Part shown: one piece after another, positions 16,161 to 23,032 of the stretch | Position numbering within the stretch: position 1 is the stretch's first letter | Layout: each line of letters opens with the position of its first letter | DNA from: a virus | Reading direction: 5' to 3' (one strand) | IMG/VR virus record: IMGVR_UViG_3300034093_000809 | Location: 1 to 29,450 of that record | Length of the DNA: 29,450 nucleotides | The notes under the pieces: model-generated | Seen by the model: the letters and a program-made list of their open reading frames with translations, nothing else | The model's database searches: none | What the model was told of the DNA's origin: nothing | Made by a program: the position numbers and the translations under genes

Positions 16161-17513
16161 TGATAAATTTTTAAACATTGATTGAATAAATAAAGATAAT
16201 CCCGCTAAACAATCTGGGGCATCATCGTTTTTATTTTTCCCCTCTTTGCTAAATGCAACGACATTTTGAATAAATAGTTGGCTTTGTTGATCGTCTTTTT
16301 TGACAAAATGAAACCGATTCATTATCCATGCGCTTTGCATTATTATTCGCGTGATTTTGTTTGTGGTGTTATTCACTTGCAAAATTCTACATTTCGTTTC
16401 TTTTTGCAAATGACGGCTAAACATCGCGCCCATTGAATTTGATTCAACCCGGCAAAAGTTAACATTGTGTTGGTTTAATTTCTGCGCGCATAATGGAATG
16501 GAAATATCGGTATTGTCGCGGGTGAATACGTAATCAATTATATAAATTTGACCTTGTATTATTTGACCAATTGCAAGGGCGGTATAATCGTTTCCTTGGT
16601 CGCTTACATCAATGTAACCAATCGCCCCATCAACACCGCGTTTTTGTATTTCTTTTAATTCGCTTTCATCAATGAAATTAAGTTCGTTAAACAAACGCCC
16701 CTTAACGTCAACCGGTTGTTGCATGTATTCCGCCGCCCATATTTCCGGCGCCGTGCGTTTCTGCTTTTCAATATACTCATTTGTAGACATCACCGATTCA
16801 CAAAACGAATTACCTTGCTCATCCAATGCGGGAATAATAATTGATTTGTTGTAAATAGTTTGTTCCATGTTTCGCCCAATGACATCGTTTAAACTCCAAC
16901 GCGTTCCAATGTCAATACGTGCGCATCCGGTTTCAAATCTGGAATCGTGCGTTGATTCTTTCCATTGAATAATTCGATCGTTTACGGTATCGCTTAACGC
17001 GTCCTCAATGCCCCGGTATAAATCATCCGTAATGGCAACATTTGATGCACCAAAACCAATGATTGTTCCGCCAACACCCGCGCCAAAATAACCAACTTGT
17101 TTACTTGAATTTGTGTTCCAACCTTGCAAATTGGCTTTATCATCTGATAACTTTACATCCGGGAATATCTGTTTAAATTTATCACTTTTGACAATGGCGC
17201 GCACATCGTAACTGAATTTTAAATATAGTGTTGCGGTGCATGTGTTACGCATTACGCTTTTATCCGGATTGCGTCCAATTGTCCACGCGCAAAATAATGA
17301 TGTAATGTAACTTTTACCGGCTCGCGGCGGCATTGATACGCTCAAAGAATTTATCTTTTTTTCTTCAATTTCTTGAAAAGCGTTTGCGATGTGTTCCAAA
17401 AATGGTCGTTCATCAAAGAAAACAGAATCGTAGAAACGGCAAAAAGTCCAAAATTCTCGCCGTGATAATTCCGCGAATAACATTTGTTTAATAATCGTCT
17501 TTTTGTCATTCAT
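16158..17513 (-). CDS. terL: Terminase large subunit (451 aa)
   Basis: This is the packaging motor ATPase and nuclease. The Walker A motif is MPPRAGKSY at residues 61-69. A Walker B-like ITDD lies at 161-164, after GTIIGFGASNVA. The motor-coupling block ARIDIGTRWSLNDVIGR covers about 198-214. The RNase H-like nuclease shows D302 in GYIDVSDQGNDY, E357 in CRVESNSMG and the aspartates of NDDAPDC (D430-D434). The start overlaps the TerS stop by eight bases. The length is normal for the family. The divergence does not let me assign cos or pac packaging. Confidence 0.95.
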   Translation of the reverse strand: MNDKKTIIKQMLFAELSRREFWTFCRFYDSVFFDERPFLEHIANAFQEIEEKKINSLSVSMPPRAGKSYITSLFCAWTIGRNPDKSVMRNTCTATLYLKFSYDVRAIVKSDKFKQIFPDVKLSDDKANLQGWNTNSSKQVGYFGAGVGGTIIGFGASNVAITDDLYRGIEDALSDTVNDRIIQWKESTHDSRFETGCARIDIGTRWSLNDVIGRNMEQTIYNKSIIIPALDEQGNSFCESVMSTNEYIEKQKRTAPEIWAAEYMQQPVDVKGRLFNELNFIDESELKEIQKRGVDGAIGYIDVSDQGNDYTALAIGQIIQGQIYIIDYVFTRDNTDISIPLCAQKLNQHNVNFCRVESNSMGAMFSRHLQKETKCRILQVNNTTNKITRIIMQSAWIMNRFHFVKKDDQQSQLFIQNVVAFSKEGKNKNDDAPDCLAGLSLFIQSMFKNLS

Positions 17514-17886
17514 TGGATTTTAACAATTCTTTGATTTCTGCGGTTGTTAGGTTGCTTAAATCAACGGTTGTTTGTTGTTGTTCAACGTATGCCTGATTCA
17601 ATCGTTTGTGATCATCCGATTCACTTACTATTTTAAACGCGGCAATTTGCAATGTTGCGTTATCTGAATTCATCCATTTTTGCAAAAGGTAATTAACACC
17701 GCGCGAACGGTTTTGCTCAAATGCGCTCTTTATTGTGTCTAATTTATCTAAGTTGTGATTGTATGCGGTTGCCCGGCTAAATGATAACAACGTCCAATCA
17801 ATGTGCGCCCACCTCATCCAATTTTGTTTTTGAATGGTTTCAAGTAATTCATTTTCGTATTGTGTTTGTTTATCTGAATGTTCCAT
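17506..17886 (-). CDS. terS: Terminase small subunit (126 aa)
   Basis: It is a small helical protein directly upstream of, and overlapping, the large terminase gene. An N-terminal helical DNA-binding region (FSRATAYNHNLDKLDTIK) is followed by LQKWMNSDNATLQIAAFKIV and a C-terminal SNLTTAEIKELLKSNE helix likely to contact TerL. The LQIAAFK(I/L) segment is typical of small terminases in Bacteroidota phages. It would select the viral DNA for packaging, and its binding site is expected near this gene. Confidence 0.82.
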   Translation of the reverse strand: MEHSDKQTQYENELLETIQKQNWMRWAHIDWTLLSFSRATAYNHNLDKLDTIKSAFEQNRSRGVNYLLQKWMNSDNATLQIAAFKIVSESDDHKRLNQAYVEQQQTTVDLSNLTTAEIKELLKSNE

Positions 17887-17907
17887 TTTATACCGTGTTT
17901 TCGTTGG

Positions 17908-18093
17908 TTAATTGCTTTCTAACAATTCAACAATTTTATTCAATATTTCAACCATTTTTGCATTGCGTTCAAACATGCTTTGACAAATGGCAAATGCTTG
18001 TTCCGGGCTTTGTGCGGTTCCCTCATTTATAACCATTGGAATACAACGGTTAATAAATTCTTGTTCGGTTTCGTTTTCGTTTGGTGTTGGCAT
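17908..18093 (-). CDS. Small packaging-region protein (61 aa)
   Basis: The N-terminus (MPTPNENETEQEFINRCIP) followed by QSPEQAFAICQSMFE matches a widespread pattern of short phage proteins. These start MPxPxxxExxxxFixRC, have an AxAIC motif, and are usually found beside terminase or portal genes. The C-terminal half is a helix (AKMVEILNKIVELLESN). The gene starts three bases after the upstream stop and lies just before TerS. Function unknown. Confidence 0.72.
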   Translation of the reverse strand: MPTPNENETEQEFINRCIPMVINEGTAQSPEQAFAICQSMFERNAKMVEILNKIVELLESN

Positions 18094-18096
18094 AAC

Positions 18097-18339
18097 TTAA
18101 TTATTAAAATCAATGCAAATGATGGGCGAATTTTCCGCATTTGGTTGCGTCAATGTATTAATTACAAAATCAATTGCCTCGTATTCGTGTAAATCTGTTA
18201 TTTTCTTAACGATTTTTGCCATTTTTCTTGCTGAATATACCGGTCGGTAAGTGTCCGAACAATAGCCGATAATACATGAATCGAATTCGGTTGATAATAC
18301 CCGGTTTAATCCTTGCCATATTTCAAAATAATTATCCAA
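18097..18339 (-). CDS. Hypothetical protein with a TTG start (80 aa)
   Basis: The frame is open from 18396, but there is no ATG before residue 40. I propose the TTG at 18339, whose bases TTGGATAA overlap the stop of the upstream membrane-protein gene. The same eight-base arrangement with ATG (ATGGATAA) is used at 28484 in this genome. The product contains YRPVYSARKMAKIVKKITD and EYEAIDFVINTL, recalling a common short phage family with a YxxxKM helix and an (E/A)AIxF motif. TTG codons at 18387 and 18369 are alternatives. The frame is convincing, the start is not. Confidence 0.55.
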   Translation of the reverse strand: MDNYFEIWQGLNRVLSTEFDSCIIGYCSDTYRPVYSARKMAKIVKKITDLHEYEAIDFVINTLTQPNAENSPIICIDFNN

Positions 18340-18556
18340 TGATCCAACGTAAAAAATGATAAATTCCAATTGATGCCCAAAAACCAACCAATCGAACTAA
18401 TGTGCTGCTCATTGCCTTGTTATTTCGAAACCAATGTTGAATTGATGGTGTTTCCAAATGCGGCAATAATAACATTATTAATTTATCGTTGTAATATGCC
18501 AATATGAATAGCGGCATTAAAGCAATTCCAAAGGCTATTTTAAATCGTTTTTTCAT
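18332..18556 (-). CDS. Small membrane protein (74 aa)
   Basis: The protein has a basic N-terminus (MKKRFK), a first hydrophobic segment IAFGIALMPLFILAYY, a second near KLIMLLLPHL, and a third at the C-terminus (LVGFWASIGIYHFLRWIIG). It looks like a two- or three-pass inner-membrane protein. It is the first gene behind a TAAATTTG box and a leader hairpin. It lies away from the lysis genes, so a role in superinfection exclusion or membrane remodelling is possible but unsupported. Function unknown. Confidence 0.65.
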   Translation of the reverse strand: MKKRFKIAFGIALMPLFILAYYNDKLIMLLLPHLETPSIQHWFRNNKAMSSTLVRLVGFWASIGIYHFLRWIIG

Positions 18557-18574
18557 AGTTTACTAATTTAATAA

Positions 18575-18611
18575 CGGGGAACGGCTCAAAACAGAAAAAA
18601 ACCGCCCCCCG
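18575..18611 (-). promoter_or_regulatory. RNA-strand-specific leader hairpin
   Basis: In the minus-strand transcript CGGGGGGCGG pairs with CCGUUCCCCG over ten positions if two G-U pairs are allowed, around a 17-base loop containing U7. The complementary strand would have two A-C mismatches, so the fold favours the message strand. It lies in the leader of the 74-residue membrane-protein gene. Confidence 0.5.
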
Positions 18612-18631
18612 CTTATCATTGAAACATCGTT

Positions 18632-18639
18632 CAAATTTA
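18632..18639 (-). promoter_or_regulatory. TAAATTTG -7 box before the late-region genes
   Basis: TAAATTTG overlaps the stop codon of the small HTH gene. A transcript from here would have a leader of about 70 bases including the hairpin at 18575-18611, and would lead into the membrane-protein, terminase and head genes. No clear -33 TTG was found. Confidence 0.4.
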
Positions 18640-18852
18640 TGAATTTTTTAATAAGTATTCCCCAATTTTTTGTAACGTGCCAGAATGCAACCCTTTTTTA
18701 TCATTCCCGGAATGTAAATAAAGCCACAATTGATTTTGTTGGATTCCGCATTGTTTTGAAAATTGGTTTTCACTTATTCCCGTTTTATTCAAATGATCAA
18801 TTATCATTTTACGAACAATTGTGTTGATGTTTGCAAGGTGTTTTGGTGTCAT
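18637..18852 (-). CDS. Small HTH (Cro/XRE-like) DNA-binding protein (71 aa)
   Basis: Residues 26-65 read as a compact helix-turn-helix: GISENQFSKQCGIQQNQLW, then LYLHSG, then GLHSGTLQKIGEYL. The spacing of the NQFSK helix, the turn and the recognition helix fits the Cro/C1 family. Nothing else fits in 71 residues, so it is a single-domain regulator, possibly for the early-to-late switch since it closes the early block and a promoter box overlaps its stop. It overlaps the upstream gene by four bases. It is not enough by itself to suggest lysogeny. Confidence 0.72.
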   Translation of the reverse strand: MTPKHLANINTIVRKMIIDHLNKTGISENQFSKQCGIQQNQLWLYLHSGNDKKGLHSGTLQKIGEYLLKNS

Positions 18853-19103
18853 AATTGGTTTATTTCGTGTTTAACTTCCTGCCAGTATTTAAAATAATCA
18901 TCTCCTTGATAACTACCACCAAAAGAAAAATCTGAAGTTTCATTTTGTTCGATTATTCCTAAATAATTTAATATCTCATCAACCGCGATAAGTGCGCATT
19001 GTTTGCTTATATAAAATAATGAAAAATTACTATCTAAATTCCAAGATTGAATAACAGAACAATGTCTATCAACTATTTTTTTTGCTTTTTCTTTTGGAGT
19101 CAT
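18849..19103 (-). CDS. Widespread small accessory protein (84 aa)
   Basis: This soluble protein reads MTPKEKAKKIVDRHC, then ISKQCALIAVDEIL, and ends YFKYWQEVKHEINQL. The KQCALIAVDEI and YWQEVK(x)EI pair recurs in small hypothetical proteins of Bacteroidota phages and prophages. Its codons differ from the neighbours: AGA and ACT are used, CpG is sparse and AT is high. This suggests recent exchange. It lies between the SSB-like and HTH genes with tight spacing. Function unknown. Confidence 0.75.
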   Translation of the reverse strand: MTPKEKAKKIVDRHCSVIQSWNLDSNFSLFYISKQCALIAVDEILNYLGIIEQNETSDFSFGGSYQGDDYFKYWQEVKHEINQL

Positions 19104-19106
19104 GTC

Positions 19107-19475
19107 TTAAATCGGTAAATCGGTATTATCATTCATCCAATTTGGCATTTCTTTTTTATTTAAACCGGCGTTTAATCGCTCATCGAATGAATTTTTATTC
19201 TTTAATTCAATGCTCCAACCCTCAACCGTGTTGAAATACTTTGTTACATTGTCTTTTGTCCATTCACGCCCTCGCAAATTGTAGTTAATTGAAACAAAAT
19301 CGCCAATTCTTAAATTGCTTAATAAATCGCATTTGTCGTTTACAAATTGAATTGTTACAAATTGCGGAAATTTATCCTCTGTTTGAATCACTAATTCCCT
19401 TTTCTTAAATTTTTCGCTCATCACAAACGTTTCGTTTATTACGTGAACGGTTCCATTGATTTTTGTTATTTCCAT
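19107..19475 (-). CDS. DUF3127-type single-strand-binding-like protein (122 aa)
   Basis: The core KKRELVIQTEDKFPQFVTI, FVNDKCDLL, then IGDFVSINYNLRGREW and KYFNTVEGWSIEL is the DUF3127 pattern, an OB-fold family of Bacteroidota that takes the place of SSB in many phages. The C-terminal tail NDNTDLPI resembles the acidic DDLPF tip by which SSB recruits partners. The gene follows the exonuclease by six bases, and an annealing protein is encoded in the same block, so it probably serves phage recombination and replication. Confidence 0.88.
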   Translation of the reverse strand: MEITKINGTVHVINETFVMSEKFKKRELVIQTEDKFPQFVTIQFVNDKCDLLSNLRIGDFVSINYNLRGREWTKDNVTKYFNTVEGWSIELKNKNSFDERLNAGLNKKEMPNWMNDNTDLPI

Positions 19476-19481
19476 GTTTAT

Positions 19482-20192
19482 TTATATTTCGTTATACATT
19501 TTATTGTAAATCGGCTTCAAATAGTCGATTCGTTCAATTATTTGTTCAATCGTGTTTTCATCGTATTGAATTTCGTATTTTTTTATTCTTTTTTCAATTG
19601 GTATTTGCTCAAAATTATGCTTTGACCTAACAACACGTTCCGCAATATCAAAAATTTCATCTTGTGAATAGCGTTCAAATTTTGGATCCGGCAACATTTT
19701 CCACGCTTCTTTATTGATTAGGTCTAAAACCATGCGTTCCGGCGTTGTTAGTAAAATATAAACTAATTCGGATTCCTTTTTGTTTGCAAGCCACATGTAA
19801 CTTTGCATTTGGTAATAATACGCTTTGTTTGTTAGTTGTTTTTGGAACCATGGGAACGTTTCCGCACTAAACGAGCATTTAATATCTGCTAAAACCGTTG
19901 GTGTTAAAACATCCGGTTCGCCGGTAATATAATCGTTTATCATGCGCGTTTTTGTTTCGGATACGTCAAACCAACCCAAAATGTTTTTGCAAATGTCAAT
20001 CGCGAGCGGTTCTAATTCAATTCCTTTTGATGTTGGCATGCTTGAAAAATCGCGTTCAATTCCGTACTTGTCAAATAATACGATTGCCTCTAATTCTTTT
20101 TTCGTTGTTTCGCTGATTAATTCCGATTTTGACCGCGGGTTTGTCATGATGGCGCCAACACCGGACGCCCGAATAATTAATTTATGTTTCAT
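19482..20192 (-). CDS. YqaJ-like PD-(D/E)XK exonuclease (236 aa)
   Basis: The active site of the YqaJ / lambda-exonuclease group is visible: RASGVGAIMT at 8-17, KGIELEP with E59, TGEPDVL with D94, ADIKCS with D103 and K105, and YYYQMQSYMWL at 125-135 as the Q-containing helix. It would resect double-stranded DNA 5' to 3' to give single strands for the ERF annealing protein encoded upstream. The SSB-like gene follows directly. A -7 box of the 26-bp promoter element lies 18 bases before the ATG. Confidence 0.9.
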   Translation of the reverse strand: MKHKLIIRASGVGAIMTNPRSKSELISETTKKELEAIVLFDKYGIERDFSSMPTSKGIELEPLAIDICKNILGWFDVSETKTRMINDYITGEPDVLTPTVLADIKCSFSAETFPWFQKQLTNKAYYYQMQSYMWLANKKESELVYILLTTPERMVLDLINKEAWKMLPDPKFERYSQDEIFDIAERVVRSKHNFEQIPIEKRIKKYEIQYDENTIEQIIERIDYLKPIYNKMYNEI

Positions 20193-20209
20193 TTTGCTTT
20201 GTTTTTATG

Positions 20210-20235
20210 CAAATATATTAATTTAATTTAATATA
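20210..20235 (-). promoter_or_regulatory. 26-bp promoter element, copy before the exonuclease gene
   Basis: The minus strand carries an AT-only stretch that begins TATATTAAATTAAATTAA and ends in the -7 box TATATTTG (20210-20217). It matches the copy at 26044-26069 at 24 of 26 positions. Transcription would begin around 20204, just before the exonuclease ATG at 20192. Confidence 0.6.
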
Positions 20236-20431
20236 CCGGCTTTGATAATTCAATTATTTGTTCATCACCATTATCATTTACAACAATTAATTTTTTAAGT
20301 GTTCCAATATTCCAATGTCCGTAATGAACTTTGTATGTTTCCCAATTAATTTTTAAATGTTTATCGTTTGGTAATTGTTGGCACTTATCAATTTTTAACG
20401 ATTCATTTAATAAACAATTATTTGCTTTCAT
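20228..20431 (-). CDS. Hypothetical protein (67 aa)
   Basis: This short soluble protein starts MKANNCLLNESLKIDKCQQL and contains WETYKVHYGHWNIGTLKKLI. It has no recognised domain. Its ATG lies one base after the stop of the cassette gene, within the second 31-bp direct repeat, so its first codons are shared with the start of that cassette gene. Its stop overlaps the promoter element of the exonuclease gene. Function unknown. Confidence 0.62.
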   Translation of the reverse strand: MKANNCLLNESLKIDKCQQLPNDKHLKINWETYKVHYGHWNIGTLKKLIVVNDNGDEQIIELSKPVY

Positions 20432-20451
20432 TCTATTCTGATTTAAAGGTT
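20421..20451. repeat. 31-bp direct repeat, downstream copy
   Basis: This copy differs from 20773-20803 at one position out of 31. It covers the last codons and stop of the 116-residue gene and the first codons of the 67-residue gene. Confidence 0.92.
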
Positions 20452-20783
20452 AATTCTTCTCCTACCAATGCAAAGTACAAGTTTTGAAGCTGATGAACAT
20501 ATTTTAATTGTATTAAAAATTCACCCTTTCTAAACTGAAAACCAATAGCATCTTTTATTTTAAGTCCGTAAAATAAAAATGATAATTTAAAAAAAGAACC
20601 ATCAATTTTCATAAATCCAAACTTCAACAACCATTCTTCTGTTAGTGGGATAGGTTGACAAAGTTCAACTGATAAATTTCTTTCTTTATCAAACCAAATA
20701 TAATCTTCAATTCCTATTGCTTTTACAGTTTCAATTTCTTTTGCATAAACATAATTTCCAATTCTTAATTCTTTTGCTTCCAT
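20433..20783 (-). CDS. Widespread cassette-borne protein of Bacteroidota phages (116 aa)
   Basis: The sequence reads MEAKELRIGNYVY, then PIPLTEEWLLKFGF, and ends with KYVHQLQNLYFALVGEELT. This combination is a very common hypothetical family in Bacteroidota phages and mobile elements, with no known function. The gene is bounded by 31-bp direct repeats, so gene plus one repeat forms a 352-bp unit. Codons favour AGA, ACT and ACA with almost no CpG, unlike the neighbouring replication genes, which points to recent acquisition. Confidence 0.8.
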   Translation of the reverse strand: MEAKELRIGNYVYAKEIETVKAIGIEDYIWFDKERNLSVELCQPIPLTEEWLLKFGFMKIDGSFFKLSFLFYGLKIKDAIGFQFRKGEFLIQLKYVHQLQNLYFALVGEELTFKSE

Positions 20784-20803
20784 TCTATTCTGATTTAAAG
20801 GTT
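20773..20803. repeat. 31-bp direct repeat, upstream copy
   Basis: It covers the end of the 78-residue gene (encoding TFKSE and the stop) and the first codons of the 116-residue gene. It is 30/31 identical to 20421-20451, so both upstream genes end in the same five residues. Confidence 0.92.
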
Positions 20804-21021
20804 TCGTTACATTCTTTTAATAATTCAATTGTTGTTTCATAGCCTATTATTTCCATTACCTTGCCAATAAATAATTGATATTTTAATTTTTCATTATTTT
20901 CAATTTCTTTTGCCTCATTAAATAGTGCATCAATTTGCATGTAATTATTAGTATAAAATTGTTCAAATTCTCGAAAATATTCAAGTTCTTTTCTTATCCA
21001 ATCAATCGGTGTTTTTTTCAT
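20785..21021 (-). CDS. Hypothetical helical protein (78 aa)
   Basis: The protein is mostly helical and acidic (MKKTPIDWIRKELEYFREF, then MQIDALFNEAKEIEN). It ends TFKSE, the same end as the next gene because a 31-bp repeat covers this point. The ATG overlaps the ERF stop by four bases. Codon use is AT-rich with AGA and few CpG. Short proteins of this type are frequent in Bacteroidota phages. Function unknown. Confidence 0.72.
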   Translation of the reverse strand: MKKTPIDWIRKELEYFREFEQFYTNNYMQIDALFNEAKEIENNEKLKYQLFIGKVMEIIGYETTIELLKECNETFKSE

Positions 21022-21674
21022 TCCAAATTATTTAAGGTGTTTAATTGTGTTTCCGTTAAATCATATTCATTGATTAGGTTTTCTTTTGTAATATCGCCGT
21101 TTTGAATGGCTTTTAAACCACGAATAAATTGATTATCGTTTAATTTTATTTTCTGGTTTGTTATCGGCGTTTGAATGTCGTTTGAATGCGTTTTATCGGT
21201 GTCATCAATTGCGCCGGTTGGAACCATGAAAGAATATAATAAAGCGTTTTTCAATGCGTATGTTGTTGCCTTGCCAGAACTTTTATCCTGAGAATCAACG
21301 CCATGACCATAACCAACAATATCAATTGATTCATTTGTGAAAATATGCGTCAATCTATATTTAACAATAACTTCGGTGAATATTGATTGTTTGGATTTTT
21401 CGCCATAATTGGTTGTTTCCGTCCAACGATCAATTTTTACGGTTGGTTGAATATCAATCGGCAAGCATGTTAAACCATTCTTTGCCATTGCTTGACCAAT
21501 AATAAATTTAACGTCCTTATCAGCAACGCCTTTGTAACTTGCTTTTCCATCGCCAACGGTTAAATTCTTATCAATGTTTTTTACCTCATTCATAACGTTT
21601 ACAATTGCGCCGTGCAATGTTTCCGGGATGCGTTGGATTGGTTCCATTTCTTTAATTTCTGTTTTTGCTTTCAT
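21018..21674 (-). CDS. ERF-family single-strand annealing protein (218 aa)
   Basis: The ERF hallmark is clear: an N-terminal helix (PETLHGAIVNVMNEVK), then KASYKGVADKDVKFIIGQAM, and the signature GYGHGVDSQDKSSGKA at 121-136 followed by YALKNALLYSFMVPTG. ERF proteins form rings on single-stranded DNA and pair complementary strands. Here it would work with the YqaJ-like exonuclease and the DUF3127 protein encoded downstream. The last 60 residues are a variable tail. The ATG overlaps the upstream stop by four bases. Confidence 0.92.
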   Translation of the reverse strand: MKAKTEIKEMEPIQRIPETLHGAIVNVMNEVKNIDKNLTVGDGKASYKGVADKDVKFIIGQAMAKNGLTCLPIDIQPTVKIDRWTETTNYGEKSKQSIFTEVIVKYRLTHIFTNESIDIVGYGHGVDSQDKSSGKATTYALKNALLYSFMVPTGAIDDTDKTHSNDIQTPITNQKIKLNDNQFIRGLKAIQNGDITKENLINEYDLTETQLNTLNNLE

Positions 21675-22147
21675 CGTTTTATCTTTAATATAGTGATTCC
21701 AAATAATTTTAATTCAAATGTTTTTGACGTTTCAACCTTTTTTTCAACTTCATTTGTTATTAGTACGTTGCTCGATACCGTTTTTTGCTCATTTATTTTC
21801 GATTTCCACGCGTTTAAATCGTTTTGAATAGGTTTTATTGGCTCAATGGTTTTAAATTCGTTAGAACGCTTTATTTTGTTTTCTTTATTATTTGTTCGTG
21901 CATCCAAATAAATCAAATCCGCAATTTCAACTTTGGTTTTTGTTTGGTCAATCCATTTATGCCCATTTAAAGAAACGCGAATAATTTGATGTTTTTTCAA
22001 AACGGTTGGTATTGCTTTGCTAACATTGTGCGCTTTGCAAATGTGTTGCAAATTTGCGCGTTCATTGTAATTCAACGCTAAATGAATTTCATTTAATACG
22101 TTAATGTACTTTTTGCGCGTTGTTTCGCGCATGCCTCTTTTTTCCAT
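21671..22147 (-). CDS. Possible DNA-binding protein (158 aa)
   Basis: I chose the ATG at 22147 (MEKRGMRETTRKKYINVLNE) because the longer TTG start at 22174 falls inside the promoter -7 box. Residues 10-70 are helical and contain ANLQHICKAHNVSKAIPTVL, then LKKHQIIRV, like a winged helix with its wing. The middle is charged and poorly ordered. The end (FELKLFGITILKIKR) is short, basic and amphipathic. It is the first gene behind the third copy of the 26-bp promoter element, so it may be a regulator. No family is named. Confidence 0.65.
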   Translation of the reverse strand: MEKRGMRETTRKKYINVLNEIHLALNYNERANLQHICKAHNVSKAIPTVLKKHQIIRVSLNGHKWIDQTKTKVEIADLIYLDARTNNKENKIKRSNEFKTIEPIKPIQNDLNAWKSKINEQKTVSSNVLITNEVEKKVETSKTFELKLFGITILKIKR

Positions 22148-22171
22148 ATCTGTTTTTTTTAGATGTTTCTG

Positions 22172-22197
22172 CAAATATATAATTTAAAGTTAATATA
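22172..22197 (-). promoter_or_regulatory. 26-bp promoter element, copy before the 158-aa/ERF genes
   Basis: The minus strand has TATATTAACTTTAAATTA leading into the -7 box TATATTTG (22172-22179). It matches the copy at 26044-26069 at 24 of 26 positions. It lies in the 56-base gap after the NinG gene. Confidence 0.6.
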
Positions 22198-22203
22198 AAA
22201 CTA

Positions 22204-22737
22204 TTAATCAAAACTTTTTTTCATTTTCTTGTAATATTCCGTAATTTTTTTCAATTCGTCAATGCTCCATTTCTTTGTTTCATAGGCATTATGTCGCAAA
22301 ATGGCGAATTCATCGGCTCCAATTAATTTTTCTAAATTAACGCCGTATTCAATCAAATTACCGTGTAAATGTTGATTACAATAAACGCATTGCCCATTTA
22401 CGTTTAACTCATCAAATCGTATTGAACCATGGTTATGTTTGTTCCAATAATGCCCGGCATCAAATTTTTTGTTTAATGGTTTTTGGCACGAAATACAATT
22501 TTTTCCTTTGTCGCGTTCCCGAATGAATGCGTTAAATGTTTGCTGCGCAATTTTTAGCCAATCGGCATGCGTTAACAATTCTTTTTTCTTTTTGGTAATT
22601 CGTTGCTTTTCTTTTTTCTTGTGATCGTTTAACTTTTGAATGGCTTCAATTGTTTTACAATCTGAATTCCAACAATATTTTTCAAGCGTATTAAAGCGCG
22701 GTTCAAATGGTTGTTTACAATTCTGGCATTTTTTCAT
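22204..22737 (-). CDS. ninG: NinG-like recombination protein (177 aa)
   Basis: The protein matches lambda NinG/Rap in layout. It has a front zinc finger (C4, C7, C22, C27), a basic coiled stretch (KKKEKQRITKKKKELLTHA), then LKIAQQTFNAFIRERDKGK. A second metal site follows, with CISC (81-84), FDAGHYW (H96), GQCVYCNQHLHGN (C117, C120, H123, H125). NinG acts on branched recombination intermediates in lambda-type pathways. Here it accompanies an annealing protein and exonuclease in the same region. The ATG overlaps the upstream stop by four bases. Confidence 0.93.
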   Translation of the reverse strand: MKKCQNCKQPFEPRFNTLEKYCWNSDCKTIEAIQKLNDHKKKEKQRITKKKKELLTHADWLKIAQQTFNAFIRERDKGKNCISCQKPLNKKFDAGHYWNKHNHGSIRFDELNVNGQCVYCNQHLHGNLIEYGVNLEKLIGADEFAILRHNAYETKKWSIDELKKITEYYKKMKKSFD

Positions 22738-23030
22738 AATCCGGCAAATAAATTTTCATTGACCTTTTTTAAATCATCAATTTCCTTTAATTGTTTCATA
22801 ACTTGAATGTGATAATTTAAATTCTCATTCCTTAAAACAATCATTTGTTTTTCAAGGCTTTCAACAATGGCGTAAATATCAACCAAATTTGCAACGTGTT
22901 TTGTCATTCCATCAATGTACGGTTTGCCGTTTGGATGGGCTTTTTGTTTCAACTCATCAATTGAATTGTTCATTGATTGAATAAGCGTTAAAATTGAGGA
23001 TTTCGTAAATAAAATGTTTAATTCATTCAT
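22734..23030 (-). CDS. Coiled-coil protein after the helicase (98 aa)
   Basis: I start at the ATG at 23030 (MNELNILFTKSSILTLIQSM), two bases after the helicase stop; a longer upstream start would run into the helicase gene. The protein is helical, with HPNGKPYIDGMTKHVANLVD in the middle and a coiled coil at the end (LEKQMIVLRNENLNYH, IDDLKKVNENLFAGL). Its place between the helicase and NinG suggests a replication accessory role, but no family is recognised. Confidence 0.7.
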   Translation of the reverse strand: MNELNILFTKSSILTLIQSMNNSIDELKQKAHPNGKPYIDGMTKHVANLVDIYAIVESLEKQMIVLRNENLNYHIQVMKQLKEIDDLKKVNENLFAGL

Positions 23031-23032
23031 AA

